A model generated the notes under the pieces. That model saw nothing but the letters and a program-made list of their open reading frames with translations. It was not told the DNA's origin and searched no databases. This document shows positions 39,501 to 50,479 of a stretch of 64,000 nt of DNA, piece by piece. The position numbers and the translations under genes were made by a program. Source of the stretch: Circinella umbellata. Taxonomy: Eukaryota; Mucoromycota; Mucoromycetes; Mucorales; Lichtheimiaceae. The stretch is from positions 310,001-374,000 of the forward strand of contig JAIWNF010000004.1 in the NCBI GenBank assembly GCA_025093555.1, in the 5' to 3' direction. The first letter of the stretch is position 1. The number at the start of each line of letters is the position of its first letter.

Positions 39501-40298
39501 CACTCAACTTTCAATAATAATGACTCTATTTTTTTGATGGTTTGTAAAGCTAGGCTACACTTTCATTATGTACACACTTCTTTGTCTTCTTAGTAATACT
39601 GGATAAAAATCATGTAGAATCGGACAGCGCAGTTTTTACTTAATTCAAAAAGAAAATAGTCACCATTTTGCAAAACTCACATAGGAGAGTGTGATTGAGA
39701 ACAAGAAAGAAAGAAAAAAGAGGGAGACGAAAAAAAAAGACGAAGGGGGATGGGATCTGGTGAAACACAGGCAGGGGCCGTTCTTTTATAGGTACACGCA
39801 TTTTGATTATATGTACACGCGCATTTATATGTGTTTTTTGGTGTGACCTAACGACGGGATTATTTTTTCATGTGTAATGTGTACGTGTGTGTGGAACACC
39901 GGAATCCACGGAAAGGAAAACATGAAACCAAATCTGTGTGTGTCCATCATATTGAGAGGAAAGCAAATGTACTTTGAAATAATCGAATTAAAATAAATTC
40001 ATGTAAAATGAGTTTTTCAGTTCCTGGATTATACTGTTGTATTAAGTATAATAGTAAAATTATAATAAATAAAAAAGGAACGGCTGAAAACAGTATACTG
40101 GCCTCCTTTTTTCGCAATAGTATAAATACATTTATAATTTTATTTTTTAACCCTTAGATTTTTTTTCAAGGTAAATAAAAAATAAAACTGGATGTAGATA
40201 GATTTAAGTAGAATATGGGTGGTGGTCATGGCGTTATTAGCCTGTCAACATTTTTTTTTTCGTATCAATAAATGTGTATAAAAAAATGAAAAACCCCA

Positions 40299-40328
40299 TA
40301 GCAACAATGAAAAAAAGGGTTGTTGCTA
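40299..40328. promoter_or_regulatory. Inverted repeat with RFX-like half-sites
   Basis: TAGCAACAA at 40299-40307 and its exact reverse complement TTGTTGCTA at 40320-40328 are separated by 12 bases. Each arm holds an AGCAAC/GTTGCT core like an RFX half-site. It lies about 405 bases before the ATG at 40733. It could be a cruciform, an RFX-type binding site or chance. Confidence 0.35.
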
Positions 40329-40538
40329 AGCAAAATTACTCGATTTGTGAAATCGGATATGGAAAATAAAAAAAAAAAAAGATTGTTGCGTGGACGGGTC
40401 AGGAGTTATCTACTTCCGATGAAAAAAATACAAAAGCAGAGTCCAAAGTTTCGTTTTTAGGTGTGCTGTTATTATTATTAATATTCTTATTATTGCACCG
40501 TCTTTCTCTCTTTGTGTATGTTGTAGTTTGTTGGCTCC

Positions 40539-40557
40539 TTTTTTTTTTTTTTTTTTT
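40539..40557 (+). repeat. T19 tract and pyrimidine-rich leader
   Basis: Nineteen T bases followed by about 170 bases that are almost all C and T, up to the ATG at 40733. This is typical of a nucleosome-poor promoter and 5' leader in AT-rich fungi. Confidence 0.6.
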
Positions 40558-40732
40558 GAGTCCTGTATAATTTTTTATTTTACTCGCTTTTTTTTCTACT
40601 CCTCTTTTTCCCCTCTTCTCACTTTTCTCTTTGCATATTATATTATTATATTTCTCTTTAACCTACCTTCTTTCTTCTCCGTCCTCCTTTATTTCTTATA
40701 TTTTATCTTTATTTTCTTTATTTTTTTTTCTT

Positions 40733-42860
40733 ATGACGCAATCTCCGAATCTTCGTTTCTTTGGTCTTAATAAAGATCGTAAGAATCAAACTACTGCTCA
40801 ACAAACACCTATTAGTACGGTACGATCTCCGACTCTTGTTGCAGATACAGCTGAACCGGCGCCACCAGGCCAAACCAATGTACACGGTTGGCTCATGAAT
40901 GTCCCGGGTTATAGAGAAGAGCGCGAACAACAAAATGAATATTCTTCCATTGTCGATGAAGATAACATTGGGTAAATATACACATATATTCATAGCATAA
41001 TGAATAAATAAGAAAAACTGCCAAGGAAGATAGCTTGTGTGCGTGTGATAACGAAAGAAAAAAGCCAAGAGGAAAAGAAAAACAAGTTTTATTCAAGAGA
41101 AAAAAATTGCATTACAATATTTATAGTATACCTATTGTAAAATCTTCAAGACGATTAGGCAACGGTCGACCTGAATCAATATCGTCAGTGAGCTCGGGCG
41201 ATAGCGTCAATTTGGACGATTTAATCAAAAAGAACTTTACTGTTCAAGTTGACGACGAAACAGATTTGCCTAATTTAGCTGATTTGGATTTGGACGACTC
41301 CGCAGATGATTTTTGGAAGATGAACGATGTAAAGTATATATTTGTATATGTGGAAAAGGAAAAAATGACAGGAACTTTATAATGAAGAATTTGTGTAGTA
41401 GAATTACAAAGTTTATGTGAGGATTATTATATACTGAGAAATTCATTGTTATAATTATTATTATTATTATTTTACAGAGTTTGACGAATTTTTGTCCTTC
41501 AACGATTACTGCCGAAGGTAATAAACTATCAAATGACCGTAGTGGTCACGAATTACTTTCAGTAGATGGACCGTTTGATGAAAATGAATTTATTGGAATG
41601 GGCAAGATGGTAAAGTACCTTTTTCTTTTGTTTAGTACAGTGTATTGAAACAAAATTATTTAACAAATCAATGATATATAAAAATAGAATTCAAATGATG
41701 ATGAGGAACTAATGAACTGGTCCCCTGAAAGTAGTACTGGTAAAAATTATTATTATTATATCTATTACATATAAGGATTATTTTATAATTATTAATTATT
41801 AGGGCTAAATATTAATAATATGATATTATGTATATGGGATGGTTACTTTAACATTATAGAGGAAAAATTGGATACATTATCAAATACATCATCACGAACA
41901 GCACGGTCTCGTCTTCATCCACCTTCTTCCCGTTTTTCACCAGATCATCGAATTAAAACACAACGTTCAGGAAGTTTAAGTAGCGAAAATAGTTTAACAT
42001 CTCAATCAACTATTACAACTGGTGGCGGTGGTAATGGTGGTTATGCAAGATATGGTATGGCACCTATGATTTATCCATCCGAGTCAACTACATCTAATTC
42101 ATCACGATCTCACAGTCGACTATCCGATTATTCCGCATCCAGTAGTCAAGCGTCATCTAACGCTACATCTATCCCAAGAGCAAGTTCGCGTGCTAGTAGT
42201 TCGATACCCAGCAGTAATAATAATACCGCAAGCAATCATAATGTAAAACATACTAGTGGATTACGACGACCCTCAGATCATCATATTGATAGAAGTTTTC
42301 GATCTTCATCAAGGATAGGTGGCCCTATTTATACCAATAATATACCAACAACAACAAGTGGTTCTCGATTAGCAAAACGAGCAACCCATGTTCCTTTACC
42401 TTCTTCAAGAGCAGCACCCAAACCTCAAATGGTCGCATCATCACGTTCCACAGGATTATCTAGTACACGATTACCTTCTCGAGCGAGTCATATTCCTTCA
42501 CCACGAGCAAGTGCAGCATCACCAGAACCTCGATCACCAACATTAAGTCCACGAAATAACAATAGCAGCAGTAGACCACGTTCACCATTTACGAATTCAC
42601 GTATCGGTGGTATCCGTAGTCCTACACCTACTGGTGGTACACCACGTAACAGTATCTTTTCATCCTCAGAATCAAGACGACAACAAGATAAAGACAATAG
42701 TAATCATAATAATAATAGTAATAATAGTAATAATAGTAATAATCATAATAGCCGTATTGGACGACCACCTTCTTCAGCAGGCAATGCCAGACAAACTGGA
42801 TTACGCCCACCAAGTGCCATTGGTAAAGTTTCTACTGGTAGTAGGAGAGGACATGTATGA
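40733..42860 (+). CDS. Ser/Arg/Pro-rich protein with SxIP-like motifs (candidate microtubule plus-end protein)
   Basis: Five exons: 40733-40971, 41127-41328, 41478-41609, 41688-41739, 41860-42860. They give 541 residues. I do not recognise a named family. The first 210 residues are mildly acidic, with a D-D-L-I-K-K-N-F-T-V block and an aspartate cluster. From about 216 to the end the chain is basic, disordered and rich in Ser, Arg and Pro. It contains T-S-I-P (311-314), S-S-I-P (322-325), T-R-L-P (411-414) and S-H-I-P (418-421), which fit the [ST]-x-[IL]-P motif that binds EB1-type proteins, with basic residues around them. An Asn/Ser repeat lies near residues 495-505. A role as microtubule plus-end tracking adaptor is inferred from these motifs only. 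Confidence 0.82.
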
Positions 42861-43557
42861 TAAATTATATGTTATTATTTTTTTGTATAACTTTTTTTCT
42901 CTATATACAACATTTCATATATATACAATCTCTTTTCTTTCTTTTATTCCTCAAAAAATCACTCATATCATGCATCCTTTATATATATATATATTATCAA
43001 ACATTTGATAGAGAAGAGAAAAAAAATACATTTTTTTGTTATTAAATTTAACATACCTATCAATACATTCATCCAAAATAATCCACATCAGCATTGGAAG
43101 TTGTGTGCTTATTTCGAGATTTTGTTTCATTATCTTACCCGCACCCTGAAAAATTGAACTGATCTTATTATACACCATCAATATCCAATAATAATAATAA
43201 TAATAATAAGAATAATGCGAGTGTATAATATATTCTACATTTTAATTCTTCCGCGTGTGTAATTATAATTTTATATATATATTTATTACTTAAAACTACA
43301 ACAAAGATTTTAGTTGGGAGTGGTCGAATTCGAATAACAAATTTAGAGTGTGCGTGTGTTTTCAAAGTAGCTTAATTTAATCTATTTGAATTAAAAAAAA
43401 GACGCGACAACAATGGAGTACGCGAGCCACTTTAAACTCTCCGATAAAGAGAAAGCGCACCTATTTTTTTTTTTCACTGGCTTTTTTTTTCTTTTTTTTT
43501 TTTTTTGCCACAAACTAAACAAATAATAATAATAATAATATACCAAAACGTACAACA
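42861..43557. other. Tandem intergenic region and SLD2 promoter
   Basis: This is the 3' flank of the SxIP-rich gene, then the promoter of SLD2. Three T runs (11, 9 and 15 bases) at 43464-43506 lie just before the ATG at 43558. No gene seen. Confidence 0.6.
43464..43506 (+). promoter_or_regulatory. Clustered T tracts before SLD2
   Basis: T11, T9 and T15 runs within 43 bases, ending 51 bases before the start codon. A likely nucleosome-free promoter element or leader; inferred from sequence type and position. Confidence 0.45.
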
Positions 43558-45026
43558 ATGGCGGATATCACTATAAGCATAGAGCAACTACAAGAAAGGA
43601 TTCTTAAAATGAAGAAGGCTTTATTAGATTGGGAAAAAAGTTTCGAACATCGTTACAGCCGTAAACCAACTATTGCAGATGTTCAGAAGAGACCTGATCG
43701 TGGTAATGTATCTTACTATGTGTTTAGCAGGAATATAAGAAGTATCACCACATGTATAAAACACATATACATGTAGAGAAAAAGCAAGTAACAAGCAAGA
43801 ATCATGTAAACTTACTCAATTCAATTTAATTTAATTGTATATGTATAGAATTGTACTATCAAAAATATAATAAGTATAAAAAGAAACTTAAACAAATACA
43901 GTTACAGGTACGCGCTTCACAACAACCAAGTCCAAGACGTCCTGTAGAATTTATTCATTCGCCTAATCATCCTCGATCACCTCATAATCGACTGTTACGT
44001 GAAAAGCATCAACAGCAAAAGCAATTACAATTGCAACAACAGCGACAAAATTTAGAAGAAGAACAAAGGCAAATAAATGAATATGTTCCTCGACCGTTGA
44101 TATTTCCTAAAGATGATATTAAACCCAGAAAGATTAGTAATAATAATAACACAAAGATACAACAGCAAAAAGTAACGTCAACGACAACAACAGTAGAAGG
44201 AGGAGCAGATGTAGCAGAAATTGTTGTTGAACAAGCATTTTGGTTGGATATTACTGTACCTGAACTATTAAGTCGTCAAGATTCGGGCGTCATTTCTCAA
44301 CAACAAACTCAAGAAGATGGACAGGATGAATCTATTAATCATGATGATATTGAAAAAGAGGAGGAACAAAATGATGATAATGATGATGGAGAAGAAGATT
44401 TGATGATGATGATAAAGAAAAAGAAACAAAACAATAGTTTTATGGAAACGTCAGCAGATAATTTAGATGATCTATTCAATGATGAACCAGGCAATGAAAA
44501 TTGGGTGAATAGCGAGGATTTAGGTCCGTTAGCAGCTTATGCAAGACAAAAAAAGCAAGAGGAGAGTATAAAAAAAAGACGAGTATTGGGTAATGAAGAA
44601 TTAGTTGAAAGAAGACGTAAAATGAAAGCCATGCTGGAACCCTACAAACAAAAAAATTACGATACATTATCACCAGCACTAGCAGCTGAAAGACAAGCAA
44701 AGCGGGATCGAGAAGTAGAACAACGAAATGAAAAACAAAAACCATTACAATTAGCTGCTGCCACAACAAAAAGAGAGGACGATGATTTTATTGTTTCACA
44801 CCGCGTTTTTGAACCTGTGGTAAATAGTCAAGATATTGGACTATTACGAAATAATCAAGAACGAAAAGATCGTTTCCGTGCACAATTGGAAGCTGGTACA
44901 TTTGGAATACCAAAGCCTAAGCTAACTCCATCACCCCCATCAACACAAGAAACACAAGAGGATCAAACCATTTCAGATCATACTTCTGCAAATACTGAAG
45001 CTACTGTTACTGCTATGAATGAGTAG
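43558..45026 (+). CDS. SLD2: DNA replication regulator Sld2/Drc1
   Basis: Two exons, 43558-43702 and 43849-45026, give 440 residues. Sld2 is phosphorylated by CDK and then binds Dpb11/TopBP1 to start DNA replication; its N-terminus is related to that of animal RECQL4. The N-terminal Sld2 homology region covers residues 1-70. It has L-L-D-W-E-K-S-F, then S-R-K-P-T-I-A-D-V, then Y-Y-Q-K-Y-N-K-Y-K-K-K. Directly after it lie three S-P sites (S76, S86, S92), where the regulatory CDK sites sit in the yeast protein. The middle is Gln-rich and acidic with D-D-N-D-D-G. The C-terminus has K-P-K-L-T-P-S-P. No helicase domain is attached, as in other fungi. Expected in the nucleus. Confidence 0.85.
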
Positions 45027-45101
45027 TGAAGCTGTGTTTGTTGAATTTGACGCAACACCATCCACTACTATCGTTGGAACTACAACAACTGTGAATTGAT
45101 A

Positions 45102-45132
<31 letters not shown>

Positions 45133-45346
45133 TAAAGTACTATAGTAATACCTTCCCACTAGTTTTCACACTTTTTAACCATTTGTAAATAATATAATTC
45201 TCACCTCGCTCTCATTCATCTGAGGGGCAATAAAAATGAAATATATATATATATATATATTCAGAAATAGTATTTGTTTTTCCTATAAATTTTATATTTA
45301 CATAATCACACTACATACGGATAGACACATTGAAAAATCGTTAACA
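45027..45346. other. Convergent 3' spacer
   Basis: A spacer of 320 bases with two TA microsatellites (about 45100-45127 and 45240-45260). No gene seen. Confidence 0.6.
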
Positions 45347-45799
45347 TCAATGGTAACGTCTTTTGGATGGATAAATCGGTCGTTTATGATGTACAAATCG
45401 TTTCCAAAAATGACGAATTTGATATATACAAGATTTAATCCAAGTTCGTTGAGTGGATGAATGTTGAATGAATACAACACTCTGATTATTGCTATTATGA
45501 TTGTTTGGAATAGTATGGTAAGAGGTTAAAAAACTTGGCTCTTCGGGTGGTGTAATTGTACTTTGATCTCGAAGTAGGTAAGAAGATGTATCTTGAGGTG
45601 GATGGGGCAAACCACAAACTAGACAAGCAGGTGGATCATATACTGGCTTATGATGAAATGAATAGCTTTCGTCATCATTAGTAAGTGTAGCTGGTGTGGG
45701 TGTTACTGTAGTCGTTATAGTATTAATGAGAAATCGATTGTTTGTAATAGGAACAGGAGACCACATGGCCAACCCACTCGTAAAAAACGGTGAGTTCAT
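45347..45799 (-). CDS. Hypothetical protein, 150 residues
   Basis: A single open frame from a genuine ATG at 45799 to TGA. I recognise no family. Residues 58-68 read A-C-L-V-C-G-L-P-H-P-P, a short Cys pair as in small zinc ribbons, but no second pair follows. The N-terminal half is rich in Thr, Pro and Asn like other disordered proteins of this window. The C-terminal 30 residues are basic and aromatic (Trp, Arg, Lys, His). It faces the SLD2 3' end. It could be a real small gene, the last exon of a larger one, or a chance frame. Confidence 0.4.
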   Translation of the reverse strand: MNSPFFTSGLAMWSPVPITNNRFLINTITTTVTPTPATLTNDDESYSFHHKPVYDPPACLVCGLPHPPQDTSSYLLRDQSTITPPEEPSFLTSYHTIPNNHNSNNQSVVFIQHSSTQRTWIKSCIYQIRHFWKRFVHHKRPIYPSKRRYH

Positions 45800-45960
45800 T
45801 CAAAAAGAATAATTATCAATTATTAAAGAATAAAAATGAAAAGAAGGAAAAAGAATCATAATAGTAAAAAATTAAGAGTAGTTTAAAAATTATGTTTGTA
45901 TTATGTATTTTAATCTATTTATTTACTTTTTTGTTATATCATTTTCATTAATTTGCATAG

Positions 45961-46243
45961 AAAAAATTTACGAAATCACCAGCCCTCCTCCATTTGGTAA
46001 TAAACAAATGCAGGCATTGGGCATTAAGACATCCGAGTTGTTCTCAAATCGACATTTTGACACCCACAGCTTCCGTGAACTGAAAAATAAATTGCCGGAA
46101 GGTGGGTAACACGAAGATTTTTTGAACAATTCGCCGCACAATGAATTGTCCAACCAGATTAAAGAAGCTCCAGATGGTCCAACCATGAAATAATTCATTA
46201 ACCCATCTATACCCAGCCATCGACTTGTGGGTTTAAATAAGTA
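45961..46243 (+). pseudogene. Coding relic interrupted by in-frame stops
   Basis: One plus-strand frame reads as plausible protein for about 94 codons but is broken by TAA at 46108 and again at 46192. The first part holds S-P-P-P-F-G-N-K-Q-M-Q-A-L-G-I-K, the second N-S-P-H-N-E-L-S-N-Q-I-K, the third I-P-S-H-R-L-V-G-L-N-K. Composition is less AT-rich than the flanks. The frame is kept across both stops, as expected for a recently disabled gene or a transposon piece. I cannot name the parent family. The opposite strand is also open for 76 codons. Confidence 0.4.
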
Positions 46244-46347
46244 AAAGTTTAATAATATACGAATGTATATGCGTATGTATATAAGAGAATATATATATAT
46301 TATATAAAAATATTTTCTTTCTAAACAAAAATTTTCTAAACATATAG

Positions 46348-48219
46348 TTACACCATCGATCGAATAACAAAACTCATGGTACCACCAAGTGCTAATCCGG
46401 CTACAAGTGAAAAGCTCATTACACTTCCAACCAAAGATTTTTCGGCCGGACTTCTGATTGATTCTTGTTGGGGTGCGGCCATCATTGTTAAACTACCCAA
46501 CCATCCATTGCTGACGGCAAACATCCAAACAACCAAAAAATAAACCACATCATTATCAATAATGACTGGTAATTTTCGATCACTGACAACAATGTTACAT
46601 AACATGAAAGCGGGTACAAAAATAGTTCGTAACAAGGAAAACCATACCAGTAATTTAGGCTTAAATGTTCTCATACTTTCTAAGATGGGTAATAATCGTC
46701 CAACCCAATCCCCAACGTTGAAAAGTACAAAATGAAATGCAACAAATACATCGTCGTCAAGGAAACGATTGTTATTGATATAGATCGGTGTTGTTACTGC
46801 TGATGTTGTTGCTGGGAGGTGACGAGAAACAGATTTGATTAATGCAGTGATGGATGGGAATACAATCAAAGTAATGACAAAAATATAAGCGACAGCAAAT
46901 ACAAGACCAGATGATTTTCGAACAACGGCAAAAATAGATATTTCTGTTTGTTGTTGTTGAGAGCGATTATCGCTGTTATTGTTGGAGAAGAATCGTTGTT
47001 CATCGTCAAGTAATTGTTCTTGTTCTTCTATTTCATCTTCGTCAAGAGGAGAATCGGATAGTAAAGCTGGATCCATATTCATTTGTCGGATATAAAATGG
47101 TCGACGTGTAACAATTACCCGGCCTATCAATGCTGCTACGGTAATCAAAAATGCAAACATGAAATATAAAAAGGCTGATCGAGTCACTCCTGCTTCATCT
47201 GGGGTATCTGTTGCTGATCCTGCGAATGCACTAAGAATAGATCCAACGGCTACGGCAACGCCAGCAACACCTTGACCACTTTCAAATATATAAGCATATA
47301 TATATATGAATATATTATGATATGTCGGCTTATTATTTGTTTTGTTTTTTTTAAAAAAAAATACCTCATGACCGCTTGAATATATTGTGGTGGGAAGCGA
47401 GATGCTTCAGCAAAAACGCCGACTTGGAAATAACTTGTTGTTGCACCTGTCATAACAAGTAAAATCATGGTCAATGAAAAATACGTAGTGCCTTCTGTAG
47501 ATACGACAACTGATGTGGCCAAAATCCCAAAAATAAGTGTATTGATAAGTGCCGGCCATAAAATATCAACTCGACATGTTGCCTATCATTATTGAAACCA
47601 GGTTAGCAATAATAGTATTTAATTCCTTTATCTATCTCTCGATCTATAATCAAAGAAATATTTCACTATAAATGATACCTTGCTTTGTTGCCATAATAAA
47701 TAAGTAAATACAATTAAATTTGCTGCAGTGAAATAAGTTGAAAAATAGTTTTGAAAAGTTTCGTCGTACGAAGAACCTGCAAATCTTTTTGCAAAATACT
47801 CGGACGCCGTGATGAATACTAGTATTAACAATACACCAGAAACCAATTATTCCATGTCAATAGTCTTTCCTTTTTTCTCCCTCTCTTTTTTAGAAATTTA
47901 GAATGTCAATGAATCCGTTTACCATTCCAGGGCAATAGCATTGCTATACCATATAAGACAAAAACCTAATTTGTCCATGATTAGTAGGTATATTTTTTAT
48001 GTGTGTCCCCATACGTCATCATTCATAAGAACATGAATGCATATAAATAAAAAAAAATTAAGATACCCAGTACACAATATTATGGGCATCATGAAGACCT
48101 TCAGCATATACTTCAAGTCTTTCAATACTATTACTATTTAATAAACTTTCGGATTCATAATGTTCGTGTTGTTTTCTTGACAGTAAACGACGGAATCGTG
48201 TTTTATATTTATCAAACAT
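46348..48219 (-). CDS. Equilibrative nucleoside transporter (SLC29/Fun26 family)
   Basis: Five minus-strand exons: 48067-48219, 47923-47965, 47679-47818, 47365-47582, 46348-47278. They give 494 residues. ENT proteins move nucleosides across plasma or vacuolar membranes, and the yeast member Fun26 is vacuolar. Family marks are Y-G-I-A-M-L-L-P-W-N-V-F-I-T-A in the first membrane segment, Q-V-G-V-F-A-E-A-S in TM5 and S-G-Q-G-V-A-G in TM6. Further marks are F-N-V-G-D-W-V-G-R in TM8 and a final S-L-V-A-G-L-A-L-G. A hydrophilic, acidic loop with Asp/Glu and Asn/Gln runs (about residues 255-295) lies between TM6 and TM7. About 11 membrane segments fit the family. I start at the ATG at 48219; the frame goes further up only through a TTG. 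Confidence 0.92.
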
Positions 48220-50479
48220 GACAGATAAGGAAAAGAGAAAAGAATTATTATTACCCGCCGTCAACGGAAAGGATCTAAATTTTATATATTTTTGGTGAGC
48301 AGGTGATACCCTACATATTATTTTCTCTCACACACAAATCACACAATTAAAAGATATGGTGCCATGATGTCAAACCATTAAGTAATGAAATAAGAGTGAT
48401 GAATGATAAAATATAATATAACATTATTGTTGGAGTTTTTTATTGATTCCTCCGTTTATAAAAAAGCAATCAATCAACTACATAAATAATTTATCAGATA
48501 TACCAATTTTATTAAATGGCGGCATATTTTCTTGGACTACTATCACGCGCGTTGTAGCCATGTTTTGTATGCTGATGGATCACATGGTATATACTAAAAG
48601 TTAGTATCGGTCATTATCATTTAAGAAAAACAAGGGCTCCGATAGTCCTTTTTTCCTGGATGCAACTCCTGTTTCAAACAAGGAAATATTATTATTTAAA
48701 TGACGATGAATTGCATTACTGTGTTATTGCTATTTGAATTTACCCACGAATACCACGAATGGCTTCTATATATTTATATATAATATTTGAATAATATCAA
48801 CATATCTTTTGATTAATGCTATAAATTTCATAATGATAAATACCTCCTTTGAAACTACTACATAATTATGATGCATTTTTATAAAGTAAATACTCACTTT
48901 CATTTATCATAGAAATAAAAAGTTGTGATATAATCATGGTTTACAAATGTGGGCATATTGGCATTCCATAATACTTTTCCCTTGTGATCACTTAGCCCCG
49001 ATCAATTTTATTTTACATTAAACACATATAAGCTTTTGAGCACTGCTATTTCATATATATTGAATGTAGTATACCAAAAAAAAAGTCAAACGAGTTACTG
49101 TTACATGGACGGAGATATCCTACCATGTAAAGATGTCTTATGCAGGAGTTGTGGTACAGGTAGATCAGTGTGGCCCAAAGGTCCGGCTGGAATGGACCAA
49201 TAATTTGGATGATAAACAAATATATTCAAATAGGAGATAGAGTAATAATATAATATTTACTATTTTACAGTTCTTTGACACAGTGGTTATTCCTTCCCAA
49301 TAGCTCATCAAACCATCTGTTTGAGAAAAAAAGAAAAAAAAAGTCTTACACCTGTTTTTTGGAATTATGTAGAATTAAAATTAAAAGTATCACACGACAC
49401 TCAAGAACCATATATTAGATCAATCTTCACTGTTTATTGTATATATAGCAGCAATATACCTTGATTATTTCTGGGGCTTTATAATTCTTATAAGGATGCA
49501 AAGAATATTATCTTTAGATTTTTGCTGTTCAAACCCCCTTTTGTTTTGGTCTTTCGAAATAGTACTTTTTCTGCCTGGCTACTACTGAACTAATGTAAAA
49601 GTGGACTGCTGCTCTTTTTTCGCTGGGTAATTTTAATGTCTATCATAATGACTAATTGCCAAAAGAAAATAAGCTGATGGTGTTGGCTTGTTTCTAAGAT
49701 ACCGATATATATTACGTACATGGAAAGGCATCAGTTTATTACTGGTAAGTAAGTATCATGTATTTGTTCTATTTTATTACTTGCGGTTATATAAATCGCC
49801 ATTTACTCTTGAATTGCACGCTAAATACTATATTGCTGTTCATTTCCTTTCTCTTTTCATCTCTTTATTATTTAGGAGTGCCTTGGATGATAGGCGATAT
49901 TGTAAATAAAACTCTTGGTCCTTTATCCAAAGTACATAAGTTCTCTTAGGCGCTAGCGGAAACTAACCTAACGATAACACTCCTTTGTGTAATTAGCACT
50001 GTTGTTTCCCTTCTCTAAGATGGCGTTTATATACCAAATCGATTGAAGAGCTGAAATATTATTGTATAACTTATCTGAAGTATATTAATACTATAATATA
50101 ATTAATATCATAAATTCTGTATCCACCCATTCTAATTTCACTTCTATTTCTTTTTATCCAATTACAAAAAGCCATTAGCTATCATTCACTAAATTTAATA
50201 ATCTTGATCTTTGAAAAGAAAGAAAGAAAGAAAGTGTACGTATCTATATTTATAACGGCTAAAAAATTGAAAGGCATATACTATATAACCATTGACTAAC
50301 TAGACATTCTTTACAAACTGCTAATGGTTCAAACAAGTAACTTACTACTGTTTGTGAAGCGTTATATTATTAAATTTTTTCGAGTATATACAATTTGATA
50401 AAAATGAATAAATGTTATCGTTATCATGATTTTTTTTGGGCTGCTATATAAAACTAACTACTATTATTATGTCTACTAT
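48220..50479. other. Intergenic region
   Basis: A spacer of 2.3 kb between the ENT start and the CPSF73 3' end. It is AT-rich, with no intact gene. A short GATA-zinc-finger-like reading frame at 49105-49203 is listed separately. Confidence 0.6.
49105..49203 (+). pseudogene. GATA-type zinc-finger fragment
   Basis: An ATG-to-TAA frame of 32 residues. It contains L-C-R-S-C-G-T-G-R-S and then W-P-K-G-P-A-G. This follows the first half of a GATA finger (C-x2-C-G-T-x-x-S-x-x-W-x-x-G-P-x-G), in the style of white-collar and nitrogen-regulator fingers. The second Cys pair (L-C-N-A-C-G) is absent and the frame stops three residues later. No exon with the second half was found downstream. Best read as a decayed fragment; a missed spliced gene is less likely. 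Confidence 0.35.

Larger units (their letters stand above)
36522..40732. other. Long divergent intergenic region
   Basis: It separates the starts of ELP3 (-) and the SxIP-rich gene (+). It is AT-rich with only short chance frames, and I see no gene. A short palindrome ACGTCA-TCAT-TGACGT lies near 38389-38404. From about 39700 it becomes promoter-like, with CA/TG runs, the inverted repeat at 40299-40328 and pyrimidine-rich leader sequence from 40500 on. Confidence 0.65.

Noticed and set aside
48220..48264. N-terminal extension of the ENT transporter
   Set aside because: The upstream start would be TTG; the ATG at 48219 gives a normal N-terminus.
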